64,000 nucleotides of DNA, taken from NCBI RefSeq assembly GCF_900167075.1, contig NZ_FUWH01000001.1, positions 372,001 through 436,000 on the forward strand. Reading direction: 5' to 3'. The position numbers and the translations under genes were made by a program. Under the pieces are notes generated by a model. It was not told the DNA's origin. It was given only the letters and a program-made list of their open reading frames with translations, and ran no database searches. Source of the stretch: Sediminibacterium ginsengisoli. Its GTDB lineage: Bacteria; Bacteroidota; Bacteroidia; Chitinophagales; Chitinophagaceae. This document shows, in pieces, positions 1-7,706 of this stretch (position 1 is the stretch's first letter; each line of letters begins with the position of its first letter).

Positions 1-1
1 A

Positions 2-916
2 CGGTTCTCTGTAGGTTTTTCCCAGGACGTAAATGCTCCGGGCATCAACTTTCTGTTGCCGACGCCGGATAATTCCAATCCATTCTTTATCGTGTATGGC
101 AATCCCGGCCTTGCACCAGCCAAACGCAATAACATCAACTTCAACGGGAATATCATAGACGCACGGAAGAATATTAATTTTTACTTCTCGGGCCAGTCGG
201 CCATCACCGATGATGCCGTGATCCAGGCGATAGAACTCGGCAGCAATGGTATTCAGCAGAATAAGCCGGTCAATGTGAGAGGAGTATGGAGCAACTATTT
301 CAATATGGGCTTCAGTAAACAATATAAGAATGCGAAGCAGTTGAATGTTACAGTTTCCGGCGGAACAGATTTCAGCCTGAACAGAACGCCAATACGTTTT
401 AATAATGAAGACAGTCGTCTTACCGGTTTAAGTATCGGCGGAAATGTAGGAGTGGCGCTAAACTGGAACGACCTGATCGAGTTCAGTCCGAGGTACAGTA
501 TCAACTCTAACCAGAGTCATTATACAAGCAATGCATTTAACAGCGCTAACATCATACAACAGGTGCTGCAGGGCGAATTCATTGTGCGCATGCCTAAGAA
601 GATCGTATGGGAAACCAACATGTATTACCGTCATCTGAACCAGGTAGCGCCCGGTCTGCCGAAAGCAAGCGTGTATTGGAATGCCGCTGTTACCTTGCTG
701 ATGTTCAAACAGGATAAAGGGCAACTGCGCCTGGCGGTATACGATATCCTCAACAGCAATACAAGTGTGGTACGGTTTATCAATACAAATGCGATCACCG
801 ATAACAGAACAAACGTGCTGCAACGGTATTTTATGCTGACGTACACTTATAATATCCGCAGCTTTGGCGGGCAGACGACGAAAGTGGGAGGAAACAAAAG
901 CCTATGGAATTTTTGA
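2..916 (+). CDS. Outer-membrane beta-barrel protein, C-terminal part (partial)
   Basis: The open frame is already running at base 2 and stops at 914-916, so the 5' part lies outside the window. The visible ~304 residues alternate polar and hydrophobic residues in beta-strand-like segments and contain the turn NPFFIVYGNPGLAPAKRNN near the start. That turn resembles those in OMP_b-brl_3-type TonB-dependent receptor barrels of Bacteroidetes. The last strand ends in Trp-Asn-Phe, an aromatic C-terminus usual for BamA-inserted barrels. It would sit in the outer membrane. Substrate is unknown, because the plug domain that could hint at it is missing. Family call is fairly safe; exact subfamily is inference. 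Confidence 0.75.
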   Translation, partial: RFSVGFSQDVNAPGINFLLPTPDNSNPFFIVYGNPGLAPAKRNNINFNGNIIDARKNINFYFSGQSAITDDAVIQAIELGSNGIQQNKPVNVRGVWSNYFNMGFSKQYKNAKQLNVTVSGGTDFSLNRTPIRFNNEDSRLTGLSIGGNVGVALNWNDLIEFSPRYSINSNQSHYTSNAFNSANIIQQVLQGEFIVRMPKKIVWETNMYYRHLNQVAPGLPKASVYWNAAVTLLMFKQDKGQLRLAVYDILNSNTSVVRFINTNAITDNRTNVLQRYFMLTYTYNIRSFGGQTTKVGGNKSLWNF

Positions 917-951
917 TCAGTACACCGCAATAACAATTGGTACTATTTTCA

Positions 952-984
952 AACTTTTGGAAAGTTTTAAACTTTCCAAAAGTT
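952..984. repeat. Palindromic repeat, copy 1 (16-bp perfect arms)
   Basis: Arms AACTTTTGGAAAGTTT (952-967) and its exact complement (969-984) flank one base. It lies 36 bp after the barrel gene stop and could act as its terminator, but there is no long T tract on the plus strand. It is closely related to the 34-bp palindromes at 30085-30118 and 30991-31024, so it belongs to a dispersed family. Confidence 0.8.
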
Positions 985-1025
985 GCCTGGTTAAATGCAG
1001 GCAGGTTCCTTTCCAAAGAATTTTT

Positions 1026-1055
1026 TTGCTATTCGATATTGTTAGTCTACTTTTG
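1026..1055 (+). promoter_or_regulatory. Bacteroidetes-type promoter for metNIQ
   Basis: TTG at 1026-1028 is followed after 19 bp by TACTTTTG at 1048-1055, an exact fit to the TTG-N19-21-TAnnTTTG consensus of the Bacteroidetes primary sigma factor. Transcription should start near 1062, giving a leader of about 200 nt before metN. An 8-bp inverted repeat, TAGTCTAC (1043-1050) and GTAGACTA (1058-1065), brackets the -7 element and could be a repressor site. Confidence 0.7.
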
Positions 1056-1061
1056 CGGTAG

Positions 1062-1264
1062 ACTATTAAAAATTATCACTCGTGAATCGGTATTCCAACT
1101 GGTATTGTTGTACAAATCGCATGACAGGCATGATGCCTTGTTGTAAGGTTATGCCTTTTGAAAATATTTGTACCGGTTGATCAGCATAAAAAAATTGTAT
1201 TCTGCAGTTTATGATTCCCCGGCATCCCCGGGGATTTTTTTTTTGAACCAAACAATAACGTCAA
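1062..1264 (+). ncRNA. Structured leader of metNIQ, candidate riboswitch/attenuator
   Basis: The predicted leader folds into nested helices. AACTGG (1097-1102) pairs with CCGGTT (1173-1178), GTACAAAT (1110-1117) with ATTTGTAC (1166-1173), and AGGCAT (1126-1131) with ATGCCT (1151-1156); an inner CCTT/AAGG pair lies at 1136-1139 and 1145-1148. A strong terminator follows at 1214-1244. That order (aptamer-like fold, terminator, methionine transporter) is the usual form of a transcriptional riboswitch. I could not match the core of SAM-I or SAM-II, so the ligand and class are not established. Confidence 0.5.
1214..1244 (+). terminator. Intrinsic terminator inside the metN leader
   Basis: ATTCCCCGG and CCGGGGAT form an eight-pair stem with one bulged T and a five-base loop, directly followed by ten T residues (1235-1244). 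It ends only 20 nt before the metN start codon, so readthrough must be controlled if metN is expressed from the promoter at 1026-1055. Confidence 0.8.
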
Positions 1265-2293
1265 ATGATACAGATCAGGAATATTTCAAAAACATTCCGG
1301 CAGAACAACAAGGTGTTCAGGGCACTGGACGGCATTGATCTTGAAATAGCAGAAGGAGATATTGTAGGAATTATAGGCAGTTCCGGTGCAGGCAAGAGTA
1401 CCCTGATCCGTTGTGTTAACCTGCTTGAAAAGCCGGATAGCGGACAGGTATTGATCAGGGGGAAAGATCTCACAACCCTTGACAGCAAAAGCCTTGCAAG
1501 GGAGCGGAAAAAAATTGGAATGATCTTCCAGCACTTTAACCTGCTCTCTTCCAGGACGGTTTTTGAAAATGTGGCGCTTCCGCTGGAACTGGAGCATGTG
1601 CACAAGACGGAAGTCAGCAGAAAGGTAACAGCGCTTTTGAAGCTGGTAGGTCTGGAAGACAAAGCGGCTGCATATCCCGCTAATCTTTCCGGCGGACAAA
1701 AACAACGCGTGGCCATTGCAAGGGCGCTGGCCAATGATCCGTACCTGCTGCTTTGTGATGAAGCTACCAGCGCACTGGACCCGGCCACCACACAATCGAT
1801 CCTGCAGTTGTTACGGGATATTAACCAGCGCCTGAAAATCACCATCCTGCTCATTACGCATGAAATGGAAGTAGTGAAATCGATCTGCAACCATGTGGCT
1901 GTGATCGATCATGGAAGGCTGGTGGCGAAGGGCACGCTTGAACAATTATTATCGGGGAACAGTCACCCTGTTCTGAGGCAATTCATTAATACAAATCATA
2001 TGTCAATACCACAGGAGTTATATAAAGGTGTAAAGGAAAAATATGCCGAGGGCTTGTTCCCGCTGGTTGAAATAGAGTTGAACGGAAATATCCCTTTCGA
2101 AAAGCTGATCGATACCATTTATTACCATTTTCAGATTCCATACAAACTGGTGAAAGCTGAAGTGGAATACCTCGGCAAGGCCAATTTCGGCAAATTGTTG
2201 CTGCACCTGCTTGGTACAGATAAGAGTAATGAAAATGCGATCCAGTATTTCAATCAGAACAATATTAAAAACACCATCAAAGGATATGCTTGA
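1265..2293 (+). CDS. metN: Methionine ABC transporter ATP-binding protein MetN
   Basis: This 342-residue protein is the ATPase of the D/L-methionine importer, working at the inner face of the cytoplasmic membrane. Walker A is GSSGAGKST at residues 38-46, the Q-loop lies near 88-90, the ABC signature LSGGQKQR is at 141-148 and Walker B with the catalytic Glu is at about 161-166. The C-terminal ~90 residues fit the NIL domain, which in this family binds methionine and inhibits transport when the internal pool is high. Its stop codon overlaps the start of metI by eight bases, and metQ follows, giving the complete metNIQ order. Expression is probably gated by the upstream leader. Confidence 0.95.
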   Translation: MIQIRNISKTFRQNNKVFRALDGIDLEIAEGDIVGIIGSSGAGKSTLIRCVNLLEKPDSGQVLIRGKDLTTLDSKSLARERKKIGMIFQHFNLLSSRTVFENVALPLELEHVHKTEVSRKVTALLKLVGLEDKAAAYPANLSGGQKQRVAIARALANDPYLLLCDEATSALDPATTQSILQLLRDINQRLKITILLITHEMEVVKSICNHVAVIDHGRLVAKGTLEQLLSGNSHPVLRQFINTNHMSIPQELYKGVKEKYAEGLFPLVEIELNGNIPFEKLIDTIYYHFQIPYKLVKAEVEYLGKANFGKLLLHLLGTDKSNENAIQYFNQNNIKNTIKGYA

Positions 2294-2939
2294 TTCAAAT
2301 ATTTCGTTATTGGCCAAGGGCTTGGGTGAAACCGTTTTTATGTCGTTCGCTTCCTGTTTTTTTGGCTTCGTGCTCGGCTTGCCCGCTGGTGTTGTTTTGT
2401 TTCTGACGCGAAAGGGGCAATTGCTTGAACAATCTTTCTATCACCGGTTATTGTCGACCGTAGTGAATGTGTTCCGGTCTATTCCCTTCATCATACTGAT
2501 CGTATGGATGATCCCTTTTACCCGTACACTGATCGGTACTTCCATTGGCGTATTTGCAGCCCTTGTTCCGTTAAGCATAGGCGCAGCACCTTTCATTGCG
2601 CGCCTCGTAGAGAACAGCCTGCTTGAAGTGCCGCAGGGTTTAATTGAAACTGCAAGAGCAATGGGAGCTTCACCATTCCAGGTAATCACGAAACTGTTAT
2701 TGCCGGAAGCACTGCCATCGCTGATCAACAATGCCACCATTACGCTGATCACACTGGTAGGTTATTCTGCCATGGGCGGAGCGGTAGGCGCGGGCGGACT
2801 GGGGCAGGTGGGCTATCAGTATGGTTATATCGGGTACGATGCATTTATCATGAATGCGGTATTGTTGCTGCTTGTACTGCTGGTATTCGCGATCCAGTTC
2901 ACGGGTGATAAGCTTTCTAAAAAATTCAATCACAGGTAA
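2286..2939 (+). CDS. metI: Methionine ABC transporter permease MetI
   Basis: This 217-residue membrane protein has about five hydrophobic segments and the EAA loop near EVPQGLIETARAMGASPFQV, where it docks onto MetN. I chose ATG at 2286, which overlaps the end of metN, over an upstream in-frame codon that would lie deep inside metN. The resulting length matches MetI proteins. It forms the translocation channel and depends on MetQ for substrate delivery. Confidence 0.93.
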   Translation: MLDSNISLLAKGLGETVFMSFASCFFGFVLGLPAGVVLFLTRKGQLLEQSFYHRLLSTVVNVFRSIPFIILIVWMIPFTRTLIGTSIGVFAALVPLSIGAAPFIARLVENSLLEVPQGLIETARAMGASPFQVITKLLLPEALPSLINNATITLITLVGYSAMGGAVGAGGLGQVGYQYGYIGYDAFIMNAVLLLLVLLVFAIQFTGDKLSKKFNHR

Positions 2940-2949
2940 AAAGTCAAAA

Positions 2950-3759
2950 ATGAAAATACATTCGTCGGTTTATGTTGTTGTAATCGCTGCTGCTTTCTTT
3001 CTTGTTTCCTGCGCTTCAAAAAAGAATAATCCCGATTATATAAAAGTGGGGATTGCTTCCGGCCCTGAAATGGGAATTGCTGAAGCTGCGAAAAAAGAAG
3101 CAAAAGAGAAATATGGTTTGGAAGTAGAGCTGGTTTCTTTCAGCGATTATGTATTGCCGAATGAAGCCCTCCATCTCGGAGACATTGATGTGAATGCTTT
3201 TCAGCATGTTCCTTACCTGAATGAACAATCGAAACAGCGTGGTTATAAACTGGCAGTGCTTGGAAATACATTTGTGTATCCGATCGTTGCCTATTCCAAA
3301 AAAATAAAAAACACCTTGGAACTGCAGAATGGCAGCACGATCGCGATCCCCAATGACCCAACCAACGGTGGCCGGTCTTTATTACTGCTGCAGAAAAACG
3401 GCCTGCTGAAACTGAAAGATAACATTGGCCTGTTACCGAAAGTAACAGACATCGTAGATAATCCCCGGCAGTTAAAGATCCTGGAAATAGAAGCCCCACA
3501 ATTGCCACGTGTGCTCGATGATAAGGAAGTTGCCATTGCCATCATCAACAACAATTTCGCAGCACAGGCAGGATTAAATGCTGACGAGTACGGAATTTTC
3601 AAAGAAGATAAAGAATCACCTTATGTGAATGTAATTGTGTCGAGGGATGATAATAAGAATGAGGAGAAGGTGAAGAAGTTTGTAAAAGCATACCAGTCGC
3701 AGGCGGTGGCAGATGCGGCGGTTAAATTGTTTAAGGGTGGTGCGGTGAAGGGGTGGTGA
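2950..3759 (+). CDS. metQ: Methionine-binding lipoprotein MetQ
   Basis: This 269-residue protein has a lipoprotein signal peptide with a lipobox ending VSC, giving a lipidated Cys at residue 21. The mature part is a NlpA/MetQ-family solute-binding protein with the conserved core around HLGDIDVNAFQHVPYL and the ligand-pocket stretch IPNDPTNGGRSLLLL. It captures methionine in the periplasm for MetNI. It begins 10 bp after metI and closes the operon. I see no terminator directly after it. Confidence 0.93.
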   Translation: MKIHSSVYVVVIAAAFFLVSCASKKNNPDYIKVGIASGPEMGIAEAAKKEAKEKYGLEVELVSFSDYVLPNEALHLGDIDVNAFQHVPYLNEQSKQRGYKLAVLGNTFVYPIVAYSKKIKNTLELQNGSTIAIPNDPTNGGRSLLLLQKNGLLKLKDNIGLLPKVTDIVDNPRQLKILEIEAPQLPRVLDDKEVAIAIINNNFAAQAGLNADEYGIFKEDKESPYVNVIVSRDDNKNEEKVKKFVKAYQSQAVADAAVKLFKGGAVKGW

Positions 3760-3863
3760 ACATGTGTCAGTGTTGTGGTTGCTGGCTGGCCGCACCGGTG
3801 GAATAGTGATATTATGAATGTCTAATCAACTGGTTATTAATCAGGTTAATGAATAGCGCTTTA

Positions 3864-3925
3864 TTTGATAATTATAATGATCAAATTGTATATTTTTTGT
3901 AATTTTGATTAGAATAGTTATCATT
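3864..3925. promoter_or_regulatory. Twin operator-like repeats and -7 box upstream of hipBA
   Basis: Two copies of TTTGAT-N10-ATCA occur 40 bp apart. The first has arms at 3864-3869 and 3880-3885; the second has arms at 3904-3909 and 3920-3925. The second overlaps TAATTTTG at 3900-3907, an exact TAnnTTTG element, and lies just before the antitoxin start at 3928. Two spaced palindromes over the promoter are the usual arrangement for HipB autoregulation; binding itself is inference. No TTG at the standard spacing is visible. Confidence 0.55.
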
Positions 3926-3927
3926 TT

Positions 3928-4188
3928 ATGACGCCAATATCAATCAAAGATATCAAGCTGGAAATCGGAGAGCTTATAAGATTACGCCGGAAACAACAAC
4001 ATCTTTCCCAGGAAGAGTTGGCAGAAAAAATGGGTGTATCGAGGATGACGATCCAGAAACTGGAAGCCGGGAAAAATGCTACTGTCGACACGTTGCTTAA
4101 AGCGCTTCGCCAGTTCGATCTCCTTGAACATTTTAAAGAAATGGTCGATAATCAAAAGAATAGTCAATCTTATCCGTCCTTATACTAA
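3928..4188 (+). CDS. hipB: HipB-like XRE-family antitoxin/regulator
   Basis: The 86-residue protein has a Cro/C1-type helix-turn-helix across about residues 12-66, with the recognition part SQEELAEKMGVSRMTIQKLE. It is the expected partner of the HipA-like kinase that follows: the stop codon and the next ATG share one base (TAATG), so the genes are translationally coupled. In this family HipB binds HipA and represses the operon. The C-terminus past the helix-turn-helix is only about 20 residues. Confidence 0.85.
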   Translation: MTPISIKDIKLEIGELIRLRRKQQHLSQEELAEKMGVSRMTIQKLEAGKNATVDTLLKALRQFDLLEHFKEMVDNQKNSQSYPSLY

Positions 4189-5450
4189 TGTCAAAAAACA
4201 ACATTATTGAAATATATGCTTTTGATCAGGAAATAGGTAAGCTTGGTCTGGATCCGGATCGGAGGGCTTCGTATTTCCAATACAACCCTGAATTTCTGAA
4301 TTCGGAAAAATACACAAGGATTTTCCCATTGCTGATCCGCAGGATAAAAGAAGTACAGTTGTTCGACAGGTATAACAGCAACACTTTTCGCGGATTACCA
4401 CCACCTTTTGCGGATTCTCTGCCCGATCTTTTCGGCAACATTATCTTTAAGGCATGGCTAGAAAATACCCATAAAGACTTTAACCAGATTTCTGTACTGG
4501 AACAATTATGCTATGTAGGTAAAAGAGGCATGGGCGCACTGGAGTTTGCGCCGGCAAAAAAAATCCCTGAAGGCACTACGATAGATCTGACAGAAATAAT
4601 CGAAGTAGTAAATCAGGTACTCGAAAATAAAAACAATGTGACGGGGCAGGGGCTGGATACTACATCCTTGATCAACATTTTCAAAATAGGAAGCTCTGCA
4701 GGAGGCGCAAGGCCAAAGATCCTGATATCGCAGGACAAAACTACCGGCCGTATTATTCCGGGCGACCTGGTGTATTCAAATGATTATGATCATTACCTCA
4801 TTAAACTAGGTATTGATAAAGATGTTTCTTACAGCAGGGAAACGATTGAATATGTTTATTACAGGATGGCGGTTGATGCCGGTATAGAAATGATGCCGTC
4901 GCGGATGATTGATGAGAGACATTTCGCAACACTTCGGTTCGACAGGGTTGACGGAAGAAAAAAACATATACTGACGGCTTGTGGCATGCGTGGCTGGGAT
5001 TTTGAAGATCCGCAGGTGTCGGCCTATGAAAACCTGTTTGATCTGGCCTTATATCTCAAATTGGAGCAGCGTGATATTGATCAGCTGTTCCGGCGTATGG
5101 TATTCAATCTTGTATTTGCAAATCACGATGATCATCTGAAAAATCATGCTTTCATTTACGACGAAATAAGCGACCAGTGGCGATTGGCTCCCGCGTATGA
5201 CATTACCTATTCACTCAATCCGCTGATCAACTTTACCCAGACATCCAGGGCCTTATCCATAAACGGGAAACGGACCAGTATAACAAGAGCTGATGTTAAT
5301 AGTATAGCCGAAAAGTACACGATCAGCAGGGCAGACTCTGTCATGACAGGTATACAGGATCTCACAGCTGCCTGGCCGGTATATGCAAAAGAATACAGCA
5401 TTTCTGAAAATGTGGTACGCGCTATTCAGAAGAGTTATTGGATGCAATAA
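4188..5450 (+). CDS. hipA: HipA-like Ser/Thr kinase toxin
   Basis: This 420-residue protein belongs to the HipA family of PI3/4-kinase-like toxins. It has the HipA nucleotide-loop motif SSAGGARPK, the catalytic-loop region NHDDHLKNHAF and the metal-binding APAYDITYS. In characterised members HipA phosphorylates a tRNA synthetase (GltX in E. coli) and causes growth arrest; the target here is unknown. All core kinase motifs I can check are present, so it looks intact. A tRNA gene lies directly downstream on the opposite strand. Confidence 0.88.
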   Translation: MSKNNIIEIYAFDQEIGKLGLDPDRRASYFQYNPEFLNSEKYTRIFPLLIRRIKEVQLFDRYNSNTFRGLPPPFADSLPDLFGNIIFKAWLENTHKDFNQISVLEQLCYVGKRGMGALEFAPAKKIPEGTTIDLTEIIEVVNQVLENKNNVTGQGLDTTSLINIFKIGSSAGGARPKILISQDKTTGRIIPGDLVYSNDYDHYLIKLGIDKDVSYSRETIEYVYYRMAVDAGIEMMPSRMIDERHFATLRFDRVDGRKKHILTACGMRGWDFEDPQVSAYENLFDLALYLKLEQRDIDQLFRRMVFNLVFANHDDHLKNHAFIYDEISDQWRLAPAYDITYSLNPLINFTQTSRALSINGKRTSITRADVNSIAEKYTISRADSVMTGIQDLTAAWPVYAKEYSISENVVRAIQKSYWMQ

Positions 5451-5491
5451 GAAGCAGGAATTATGTGGGAGTAAGAATTTGCAGTGCAAAT

Positions 5492-5522
5492 AAAAAAAGT
5501 GAGAGCTGCTCTCACTTTTTTT
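5492..5522. terminator. Bidirectional terminator between hipA and tRNA-Leu
   Basis: The hairpin GTGAGAG-CTG-CTCTCAC is flanked by seven A residues on the left and seven T residues on the right, so it can end transcription in both directions. It separates hipA on the plus strand from the tRNA on the minus strand. Confidence 0.85.
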
Positions 5523-5523
5523 G

Positions 5524-5605
5524 TGCGGATGATAGGGGTCGAACCTACATGCCTCGCGGCGCTAGATCCTAAGTCTAGTGCGTCTGCCAATTTCGCCACA
5601 TCCGC
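5524..5605 (-). tRNA. tRNA-Leu (anticodon UAG)
   Basis: On the minus strand the acceptor stem GCGGATG pairs with CATCCGC. The anticodon stem CTAGA/TCTAG closes the seven-base loop CTTAGGA, giving anticodon TAG. The long variable arm and the T-loop GTTCGACCC fit a leucine tRNA of about 82 nt. The terminal CCA is not encoded. It reads CUN codons. Confidence 0.95.
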
Positions 5606-5616
5606 AACACGGGTCG

Positions 5617-5649
5617 CAAAAGTAAGGATTTTGGCAGAATTACGCGCAA
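5617..5649 (-). promoter_or_regulatory. Promoter of tRNA-Leu
   Basis: Reading the minus strand, TTG (5649-5647) is followed after 22 bp by TACTTTTG (5624-5617), an exact TAnnTTTG element. The tRNA begins 11 bp further on, a fitting distance for a short 5' leader. The spacer is one base longer than the usual range. Confidence 0.6.
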
Positions 5650-5667
5650 CAGCCGGAATGTTTTAGC

Positions 5668-7005
5668 CTACCACCTTTCCGCTTCTTCCGTTCTCTGGCT
5701 GTTCTGCCTTGCTTGCGGATGCGGATGATTTCTTTGCCTGTTATTGTTGTCTGACCTGTCGGAACCGCGGAAATTACGGCGCTGGCCGTTGTTACCATGA
5801 TTGCGCTGACGATGCCTGTTGTCCGGTTTTTGCGGTAATGACTTTTTGATGTGGACGAGAGATGTGTCGGCCATTGCATACGGATGGTCGTTCACAAACG
5901 GGATCGTGATGCCGATCAGTTTCTGGATATCCCGCAGGTATTCTTTTTCCTCCGTATCGCAGAAGGAAAATGCAATGCCTGAAGCGCCTGCACGTCCTGT
6001 ACGGCCGATACGGTGCACATAAGTTTCAGGAACATTTGGCAGTTCGTAATTGATCACATGCGAAAGGTTATCTACGTCGATACCGCGTGCCGCAATATCT
6101 GTAGCTACCAGTACCCTGGTTGTGCCGCTTTTGAAATTCGTTAATGCCCGCTGGCGTGCATTCTGTGATTTATTACCATGGATCGCTTCTGCTGTGATGC
6201 TGGCTTTCTGCAGGTCTTTCACCACTTTATCCGCACCGTGTTTGGTGCGTGTAAATACCAGTACGCTTTTGATGGCAGGATCTTTCAGTACATGTATCAG
6301 CAGTTGTTTTTTGTCGTTTTTCTCTACAAAATAAACAGCTTGCTGAATGGTCTCCGCTGTTGATGAAACCGGCGTCACTTCTACTTTCTGCGGGTTGGTA
6401 AGAATGGTATTTGCCAGTGATGCGATCTCGCCCGGCATGGTTGCGGAGAAGAACAGGGTCTGCCTTTTCGCAGGAATGCGGGTAATTACTTTTTTCACAT
6501 CATGGATAAAGCCCATGTCGAGCATACGGTCTGCTTCATCCAGTACAAAATGAGTGAGCTGGTTCAGTTTGATATAACCCTGGTCCATCAGGTCCAGCAG
6601 TCTGCCTGGTGTGGCGATCAGTATATCCACGCCCTGTTTCAGTGCTGTGGTCTGCGGTAATTGCGATACGCCGCCGAAGATCACCAGGTGTTTCAGGTTG
6701 GTATGTCTGCCATATGCCGCAAAGCTTTCGTCTATCTGGATCGCCAGCTCGCGGGTTGGTGTAAGGATCAATGCCTTAATGCCTCTCGGATGATTACCTG
6801 CCTGGCGCTCGTTGTAGAGCAGTTGCAACACGGGAATGGCAAAAGCAGCTGTTTTACCGGTTCCGGTCTGCGCACAACCCAAAAGATCGCGGCCCTGTAA
6901 TACTACAGGTATGGATTGTTGCTGTATGGGCGTAGGTGTAGTGTAACCTTCTGTCTTCAGTGCCTGTAAGATAGGATCGATCAGGCCTAATTGTTCAAAT
7001 GTCAA
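5668..7005 (-). CDS. rhlE: DEAD-box RNA helicase, RhlE type
   Basis: The 445-residue protein is an ATP-dependent RNA helicase of the cytosol, probably acting in ribosome assembly and mRNA decay. Visible motifs are the Q-motif near residues 22-30, Walker A AQTGTGKT at 45-52, PTRELA at 83-88, TPGR at 132-135, DEAD at 156-159, SAT at 187-189 and HRIGRTGR in the second RecA domain. The last ~65 residues are rich in Arg, Asn, Gln and His with no predicted fold, typical of RNA-binding tails in this group. The upstream 190 bp has a TAnnTTTG-like element (7139-7132 on the minus strand), which would give a leader of about 120 nt. Confidence 0.9.
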   Translation of the reverse strand: MTFEQLGLIDPILQALKTEGYTTPTPIQQQSIPVVLQGRDLLGCAQTGTGKTAAFAIPVLQLLYNERQAGNHPRGIKALILTPTRELAIQIDESFAAYGRHTNLKHLVIFGGVSQLPQTTALKQGVDILIATPGRLLDLMDQGYIKLNQLTHFVLDEADRMLDMGFIHDVKKVITRIPAKRQTLFFSATMPGEIASLANTILTNPQKVEVTPVSSTAETIQQAVYFVEKNDKKQLLIHVLKDPAIKSVLVFTRTKHGADKVVKDLQKASITAEAIHGNKSQNARQRALTNFKSGTTRVLVATDIAARGIDVDNLSHVINYELPNVPETYVHRIGRTGRAGASGIAFSFCDTEEKEYLRDIQKLIGITIPFVNDHPYAMADTSLVHIKKSLPQKPDNRHRQRNHGNNGQRRNFRGSDRSDNNNRQRNHPHPQARQNSQRTEEAERW

Positions 7006-7197
7006 TGAAAATAAATTTAATATAAACTCAGCTGAAATAGAATCAGATGATATATGGTCTGCACTTTATTTACCCGGGGAACTTTGTCACGGAAGGAGAT
7101 CCGGGAGCGGCAGAAGCCGATATGAATACCACAAAGGTAGCACAAATAATATTAATGCAGTTATTGCGATTGTAAACGATTCGTTATCAATAGTTTT

Positions 7198-7671
7198 CTA
7201 AACGGAGAGTAGTGCAACAATGCTTTCCAGGTATTGCTGATCAATGGTGTCGAACTGGTCCAGCTCATCACTGTCCACATCCAGCACGCCTGCCACTTCT
7301 CCATTCCTGAATAAGGGTATTACAATCTCTGATCTTGACAGGCTGCTGCAGGCTATATGCCCCGGGAATTTTTCCACATCCGGCACGATCAGCGTTGCTG
7401 CCTGCGCCCAGCTGCTGCCGCAAACGCCGCGGCCTTTACGGATCCTGGTACAGGCTACCGGTCCCTGGAATGGTCCGAGCACCAGCTCGTCTTCCTTCAC
7501 AAGATAAAACCCTACCCAGAACCAGCCGAACTGTTCTTTCAGGGCCGCTGCCACATTCGCGAGATTGGCTATCACATCATTCTCGCCCTCCAGCAATCCT
7601 TTGATCTGGGGTATGAGCGCTTGGTATTGTTCTTCCTTACTTCCTTTCAATATATTCAGGTCTTCTGCCAT
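7198..7671 (-). CDS. msrC: GAF-domain free methionine-(R)-sulfoxide reductase
   Basis: The 157-residue protein is a single GAF domain of the fRMsr family, which reduces free methionine-R-sulfoxide to methionine with thioredoxin. The three conserved cysteines of the family are present: Cys74 (VACTRI), Cys84 (GVCGSS) and Cys108 (HIACSS). These correspond to the E. coli residues 84, 94 and 118. It follows the flippase gene on the same strand after 35 bp and may share its transcript. The cysteine pattern makes the enzyme call strong. Confidence 0.92.
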   Translation of the reverse strand: MAEDLNILKGSKEEQYQALIPQIKGLLEGENDVIANLANVAAALKEQFGWFWVGFYLVKEDELVLGPFQGPVACTRIRKGRGVCGSSWAQAATLIVPDVEKFPGHIACSSLSRSEIVIPLFRNGEVAGVLDVDSDELDQFDTIDQQYLESIVALLSV

Positions 7672-7706
7672 TGAATTGATCGTTAAAATCTTTTTTAAAA
7701 TATTTG

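Noticed and set aside
1062..1264. SAM-I or SAM-II riboswitch by name
   Set aside because: The context fits, but I could not find the conserved core of either class, so I report only an unclassified candidate.
5484..5666. 60-residue plus-strand frame over the tRNA
   Set aside because: It reads through the antisense of tRNA-Leu and its terminator; such frames recur wherever this tRNA occurs and have no coding support.
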